This document shows, piece by piece, positions 62,301 to 64,000 of a stretch of 64,000 nt of DNA; the stretch's first letter is position 1, and every line of letters begins with the position of its first letter. Position numbers and translations under genes: made by a program. The DNA is taken from contig OX328128.1 of assembly GCA_946811695.1 (NCBI GenBank), positions 78,014,960 to 78,078,959 on the forward strand. The letters are read 5' to 3'. This DNA comes from Gonocerus acuteangulatus. Taxonomy: Eukaryota; Arthropoda; Insecta; Hemiptera; Coreidae. The notes under the pieces are model-generated. The model ran no database searches. It was not told the origin of the DNA and saw only the letters and a list, made by a program, of their open reading frames with translations.

Positions 62301-63745
62301 ATTTAAACGGGGCGATGGACTTCTTCAAAGGGGCGAAAAAGTTTGCAAGAAACAAAAAGCTTCTTCTAAAAAATAAAAAAGGTAAAATATTTGAATCTGT
62401 TTTCGACGTAGGACAGGGTGTGATGGGATGCATCCAGGACGACAAGATTGATTTCACGTCATTTGACACTTATCAAAACTTCATAAGCGGCGTCTTGAGC
62501 GGGCATGGATTTATTGAGAAAGGTAAAAAGAAGCAACTGAATAGACGCCTTAAAACCCGTTCTATCGAAGCGAATGAAACAGCGAATGGTTTTCAAGAAA
62601 TACAAGTCCAAGAAATATTCCCTGATCGAAAAGTAAATTTTCTCTCTTGTTATAAGCATCCAAGAAGAAACATTTGTGCATGCAATGTCCAGTTGAAACT
62701 GAAAGTAAATAAAAGTGTTTTTGGAAAACTTATTCTCGATCATAACTACGACAGCATGCTCAAAGTTATTACACCAATAGAAGAGAACCAAACCGAGATT
62801 TGGAATTCGACTATCAATGTAGAAAAAGTTTTGGAATGTGTAGAGGAAAATGCCAAGAGAGTTTTTAGGTCCATTCCTGAATCTAGCGATGTGGATTCAG
62901 CAACATCAGGAAGTTCCAAGCCTGAGTTCTGGCCTTCCTGGATCATGCAAGCAGCTATGTCCATAGTCCCTCTTGGTCTGGATGCTATTAGTAAAGCTAT
63001 CAAAACAGAGCTTCCAGGTATCAGGGTTTATAACGAGGAAACACCTAGATCAGGAGTAATACAAGAAGTGAGTCCAGAAATTGAATTCGAACCAATGTGT
63101 GACGGTCCTCCAGAAAGCATTCCTGATCAGTATTCCGGAATATTGGACCTAGGCGATCAGTGGATCAAGAATGCTGATGTACATGGACTCTTAGCATGGG
63201 GAGTATTCTTGGTCAAGAAATGGACAGGATACAAGGAGCCCACACAGAACAAAATATCGAGAATCGGAGAAAACACTCAGGTAACAATCAGATCGTACAC
63301 CTTGTTAAACAGCTTCATTGAGACACTTACAGGGCACTTTGATGCTTGCGGAATCAGCTCGGACACCCTCGAAGAGCTCATCGACAGCAAAACTTACCAA
63401 AAGATTGTAAAAGATGTCGGTCACATGCTTGCAGATGGGAGATTAGACTCCGTCCCTTGCTTTTTCCATAACCAACTCGTCAGAAAGAACTTCAAAACGA
63501 TTGCAAGAAAATACTCCAAATCTCAAGCAGAAGAATTGGTTCAGAGAATGAGCCGTGAAATTCCAAACTTAAAATATCGCTTAGGTAATTTTGAAAAACA
63601 ATGGTTCCAAATGGAGACAGTCCGGCTCAATAATACTATCCTTAAAAAGGATAAATTTTACTCCATATCCTCTGAGCGGTGCACAACTATACCAGAAAAA
63701 CAACAGTTTGGAAGAATTTCCCACAAATATCTTGATTTGTTATAA
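53312..63745 (+). CDS. Giant YD-repeat/RHS (TcB/TcC-like) protein, 3477 aa, intronless
   Basis: In bacteria RHS and TcB-TcC proteins form a hollow beta-shell that encloses a C-terminal effector. Order seen: N-terminal propeller-like region with an FG-GAP/VCBS calcium loop (DINGDRFDDL, 298-307); Pro/Thr linker 375-400; SpvB/RHS-like start (NGEVSFSVPL, 436; GWGVKFDLNY); long beta-rich middle with a carbohydrate-binding-like stretch near 1360-1550; YD repeats (YDELGRG 1801, YEYDQGGRL 1957, YEYNSPGFL 2220); RHS core 2692-2810 (DYLPYGQMM, ARLYDPSIGRFYQPDP, YKYAGNSP, DPDG). The C-terminal 667 residues have a hydrophobic segment (2812-2838) and WDW(K/T)S modules at 2844, 2903, 2976 and a weak one near 3047, then no recognised domain. 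Many N-x-S/T sequons suit a secreted protein, but the annotated N-terminus has no signal peptide. It lacks the EGF and membrane segments of teneurins. Horizontal origin is inferred, not shown. Confidence 0.93.
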   Translation: MYTFAFSDQTDILSGFDPLNLHSIYSLEANATSAGVIVRQGSTLTGHRKNSEKWEPLWKKDIFSREENYPLERYPWLVSDYLVADKNVVVIKHPDGVRFYKTGLNSRSLELMKEDGNFHDVYGYELKFGRFYPDANCLGLMARDTHGEISFYVTTKNSLSPDDSDPLLPLDVDLTLGQEWKAKSTDLFVTDLLHRKPQTIGLRTSNGLEFYQFDENYSLQQILRTSLAQKPSNGQDNLFFANVVQEKYQDILQLNSSGLYLFAYRESKNDYDLVHRHGGFTEEYGWSPRYRDTIAFVDINGDRFDDLVFTGQNGLTALSFDTADKKWKEIMSPDSLPEEQRYSNVVGYLANDYQTSVFTQAPSGEVRWARVDQVDTPTTLPTTKEPPPTEPTPPETKTCQTIGMDTTPGRLQNKPVLRWIEQWNKDSLKDALSAQNGEVSFSVPLIDTYATTGWGVKFDLNYHAKSSINSGSLVGENWSVFLAQDFITFDRQNSIRPENSIYYLILQGQVLRLKLSSTERGVQTFQIASTSYENYNVSIEYRPSENKWVVEDSTEVVVYGQDNDALQWSLNWPNWAGTGTDRLGLQPEITSWYLKTRYNKNTAQKLYYSYQNEHTTFYSGKSYTAAIWLKSISDLNDMQVDFFYIQKESSEYIVPNPVSKEGDILFPVPLRESKFLQGYSIVTATFSQSLKFSYDLVNDKRLLSTISQDNETLLKFRYSSQFKDHYISSFEVPSMGSEIKFDYDKLESPTYVLTYPVSEEPKVVKGQNYTIIGYRHPKGNQVALQLLSSDMTKTIQNCLVDIKMSCPKSESEIKELAIVTYENSFVIYVRTEIGQSLFTYSRQGGTWSSEPVEKKFSKDTKLSFSSNFFVAFSPQQNHIAFFVYKDGQWIESMRSIASSAKVALSRHFVTTYDDQYLRLFYASGEIWNERFLPVKSGLELQHFIDRFDVLDDLKQKIVSFFGPYTLQALNNVIVLSTIEEDGGQLYSSVRLYLLGENMDIGHQDIVQIPRENLFSLHEDRSNKNETIHVSIGYVKHEGKYRLEVQKAWGSDFDKIKKQSDRDERIKQFIKKSNEDEGFRNSVKNQTLVDFSYFVNQISDAGVYCGNDTLLQNTGTGWKREQHRPERSIQLGNKFKLNQSEDKGTWFLYRTNESQPIREIKLYSSDKMVNLYPSLIAYQSQVDSVEVLSFLDEETLGKNYILKKEQLLTNNNGHTLMTLANVTGVEEKMELKIRPVTFFSPEILHSVSKVEFRDGDSKRLTSYRRSLSIETKPYTVTQVFTEIPGGDQTKHGFHETTYITKNGNTTKVEKWFDAGGLEVYNPENGSKTKEKNGNSTDTNPSHLLDRNKKWLISDFTPHSLADEMNAFYGFEDYESGQISSPENQWQLNGTEIIKKQFSFTGQNYLRLANNASLQGHLQPLDQEGAYLASCWLRSTAILQLNRPVPYLKAIIKANGEEIIGLLAQVKNRFSTWSYLELMLDFKTIKEIYKQYASQNSKKSLPPNPKFSITLRVEASSDEIIDLDHIRFFLLSHDFSATVYEPLTGQKSAVIQLNGLVKRNILGRTLENIGEVNEKGQVTKFSSSSRTGKLSHQPNGTTVGNYKPSRLTFEPETGFHEDFDPQSLCNRWEIEEPNAWKFAPRQLWHESPWRHTLVGKTNFIDPDVAAIRCVFVLQQTQASLKLMWNEVVNFEFTRTSDCTCNLRVPPDRVISPLPTSGEIIAMHDHNHAFIWLDGVLLYDQALQEPAPSTSGFSLQVSGIVLIEDVIVMNHPSVKVHYQNSLGQMTQEIQLEDASSALVTETLYDELGRGAITTKSTRISRMIGEALLAYRPNFVINDNSEEFDSVWITGKIRGEVDTFNPDDSGFPYSRTTFAANPLHQETAFGLAGREFSVSGKYSTRYSRQSDLDLVNLLFPDSHGYHHKVQQLPNKSVRVMVFDEKGNQVARYVRVPGYDHSLSTYEYDQGGRLVKILPPVYHEKANTAVKPKPWKPGESHLTDEESKLQGALGTHLSYDEIGNLLKKLTPDSNSAEYVYNSENQIRFMIFSGQGDNHTVYMDYDARGQLWRSGYFQKSNVENGNVVEAQDYQLFHYSYDQDDPLLRGRIKQCITHIDGETVVDKMYLDADEQIISKDTVATFHKHDDTSFKDFKKQFKGEKLHMITYPLKLNGDQLRVVHSYNRLGQLVGLGTSREPYFYAKFAYHPSGQLSQAQYDAGNPQGFIRLYEYNSPGFLERISDPFITEEISFTEGGYGQDGFGDGSVMHTVFNASWTKSADGRWFQVHEETLGIPFANVCLRALKRLGYLTRDGRPLKMFFPSAENRMPLVCSGKSGLKLAVILAGRQPPRGYGHLYSYGTHQELTKAKYFTDETRTLVDPLQPKTFSKEIQGFSGKQSNEVWDLLTKSGFILTDQKRDDPETSIGKRGTSFLRQQELLKDLSLINSNYIIYLEPIKKLITFTIGQRKALSKDDFEKEFLQWEGVDETTSTIVSNKHKKVAREIGQMLEEKGYLKDIKKALNSQFMTVLSDYTTFLSDIIRVLSSKFTHALGESAFDMESYDIDPNGNHRLFYTGPNRYEMLYSPDSNQIHTVKLSGTKEEMETHGMKHDHVGNVIQALHKGIRRIVYHPVSQRTLRIELVDGTVLRFYYDTNGERVLKRVFDSKGRIKSEIHYLRDEKGKVLMDKQIKYKKGSSRKLVTAYLYGPKELFGFVRNNKLYYVSTDYGRSVRLVINGGRVVAAYDYLPYGQMMRSFGEDPEAQIHYRYSGQEWDEETGLYNFHARLYDPSIGRFYQPDPKMQYFSPYKYAGNSPISLIDPDGEFAFLIFIFIAVFAVAGAYLGGAAANGTFNPLDWDWKSGNTWIGIFKGAFTGVSIPLGFIGATPLAIVELSVNLGQWYLNSAAKFGSWNPAKWDWKSPGVYYGLFESLNVGEGFSPLSGFKSIGKSIKSLGKGKSILKSLMTIGFEVGLAYKDAVMANGNMAFWEWDWTSPETWDALLQGMNEGSDDLNGAMDFFKGAKKFARNKKLLLKNKKGKIFESVFDVGQGVMGCIQDDKIDFTSFDTYQNFISGVLSGHGFIEKGKKKQLNRRLKTRSIEANETANGFQEIQVQEIFPDRKVNFLSCYKHPRRNICACNVQLKLKVNKSVFGKLILDHNYDSMLKVITPIEENQTEIWNSTINVEKVLECVEENAKRVFRSIPESSDVDSATSGSSKPEFWPSWIMQAAMSIVPLGLDAISKAIKTELPGIRVYNEETPRSGVIQEVSPEIEFEPMCDGPPESIPDQYSGILDLGDQWIKNADVHGLLAWGVFLVKKWTGYKEPTQNKISRIGENTQVTIRSYTLLNSFIETLTGHFDACGISSDTLEELIDSKTYQKIVKDVGHMLADGRLDSVPCFFHNQLVRKNFKTIARKYSKSQAEELVQRMSREIPNLKYRLGNFEKQWFQMETVRLNNTILKKDKFYSISSERCTTIPEKQQFGRISHKYLDLL

Positions 63746-64000
63746 TACCAGCATCAAAAAAAAAAAAGAAAAAAAAAAGAAAGATAAAGAAAGATGCTTC
63801 CATTGTAACGCGTTGCTCATTATAAGAATTTAATTTTTGAAGTATCAACCTACAACTGTTTCCGAGTTTTACCCGAATGGCTCCTCAGGCATTTTTAGTA
63901 ATTTAAGAAAAAAAAAAAAAAAAAGCTTTGTTTTAATTTCAATTAAACATTGTTATGTTGATTTTATAAAACAAATAAAAACTCCAAAGACAAAAGTCAT
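63746..64000 (+). terminator. 3' untranslated region with AATAAA
   Basis: After TAA (63743-63745) the sequence has A-rich runs and AATAAA at 63974-63979, a eukaryotic polyadenylation signal about 230 bases after the stop. It fits the long ORF being a host-transcribed gene. Confidence 0.5.

Noticed and set aside
54128..63003. Many 60-156-codon frames on other strands and frames inside the RHS gene
   Set aside because: They overlap the long conserved frame and have no recognisable domain; they are shadows of it.
53312..63745. Teneurin gene
   Set aside because: Teneurins also have YD repeats and an RHS core, but no EGF repeats, transmembrane segment or introns are present, and the N-terminus is FG-GAP/SpvB-like.
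53312..63745. Bacterial contamination
   Set aside because: Not fully excluded, but the gene is flanked upstream by arthropod-type repeats, has AATAAA after its stop, no operon partners and no ribosome-binding site pattern. Listed as a check instead.

Overview
The window is nuclear DNA of an animal, almost certainly an arthropod and probably an insect (order not resolved). The evidence is a multi-exon focal adhesion kinase gene with GT-AG introns, AT-rich non-coding DNA, dense DNA transposons (hAT, Tc1, Tigger/pogo, Helitron), tRNA- and 5S-derived SINEs and long (TA)n arrays.

Layout. (1) 307-28171, + strand: the 3' part of a FAK/PTK2 gene. Sixteen exons can be joined with every splice phase consistent. 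They give 737 residues: end of the FERM domain, linker with the autophosphorylation tyrosine, tyrosine kinase domain, a short linker and the FAT domain. The introns are full of mobile elements. (2) 28172-36807: gene-poor DNA with (TA)n arrays, palindromes and a 1.09-kb foldback element. (3) 36808-37743, - strand: a single-exon secreted alpha-helical protein with one in-frame TAA after residue 236. (4) 38200-53200: a repeat graveyard. It holds a foldback/TIR element carrying a 44-copy, 74-bp satellite, a family of ~245-bp hAT MITEs (two with perfect 8-bp target duplications), transposase scraps and one unexplained open exon-like segment. (5) 53312-63745, + strand: an intronless 3477-codon gene for a giant YD-repeat/RHS (TcB/TcC-like) shell protein. 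It has a conserved RHS core and autoprotease-type DPDG motif, followed by a 667-residue C-terminal part that I cannot assign to a known effector. An AATAAA lies about 230 bases downstream.

The most interesting object is the RHS gene: a bacterial-toxin-like architecture as one long exon, with a eukaryotic polyadenylation signal, inside repeat-rich animal DNA. This suggests an old or recent horizontal acquisition now under host control. I see no operon-like relation between the three genes. All identifications come from reading motifs by eye; no database search was made.
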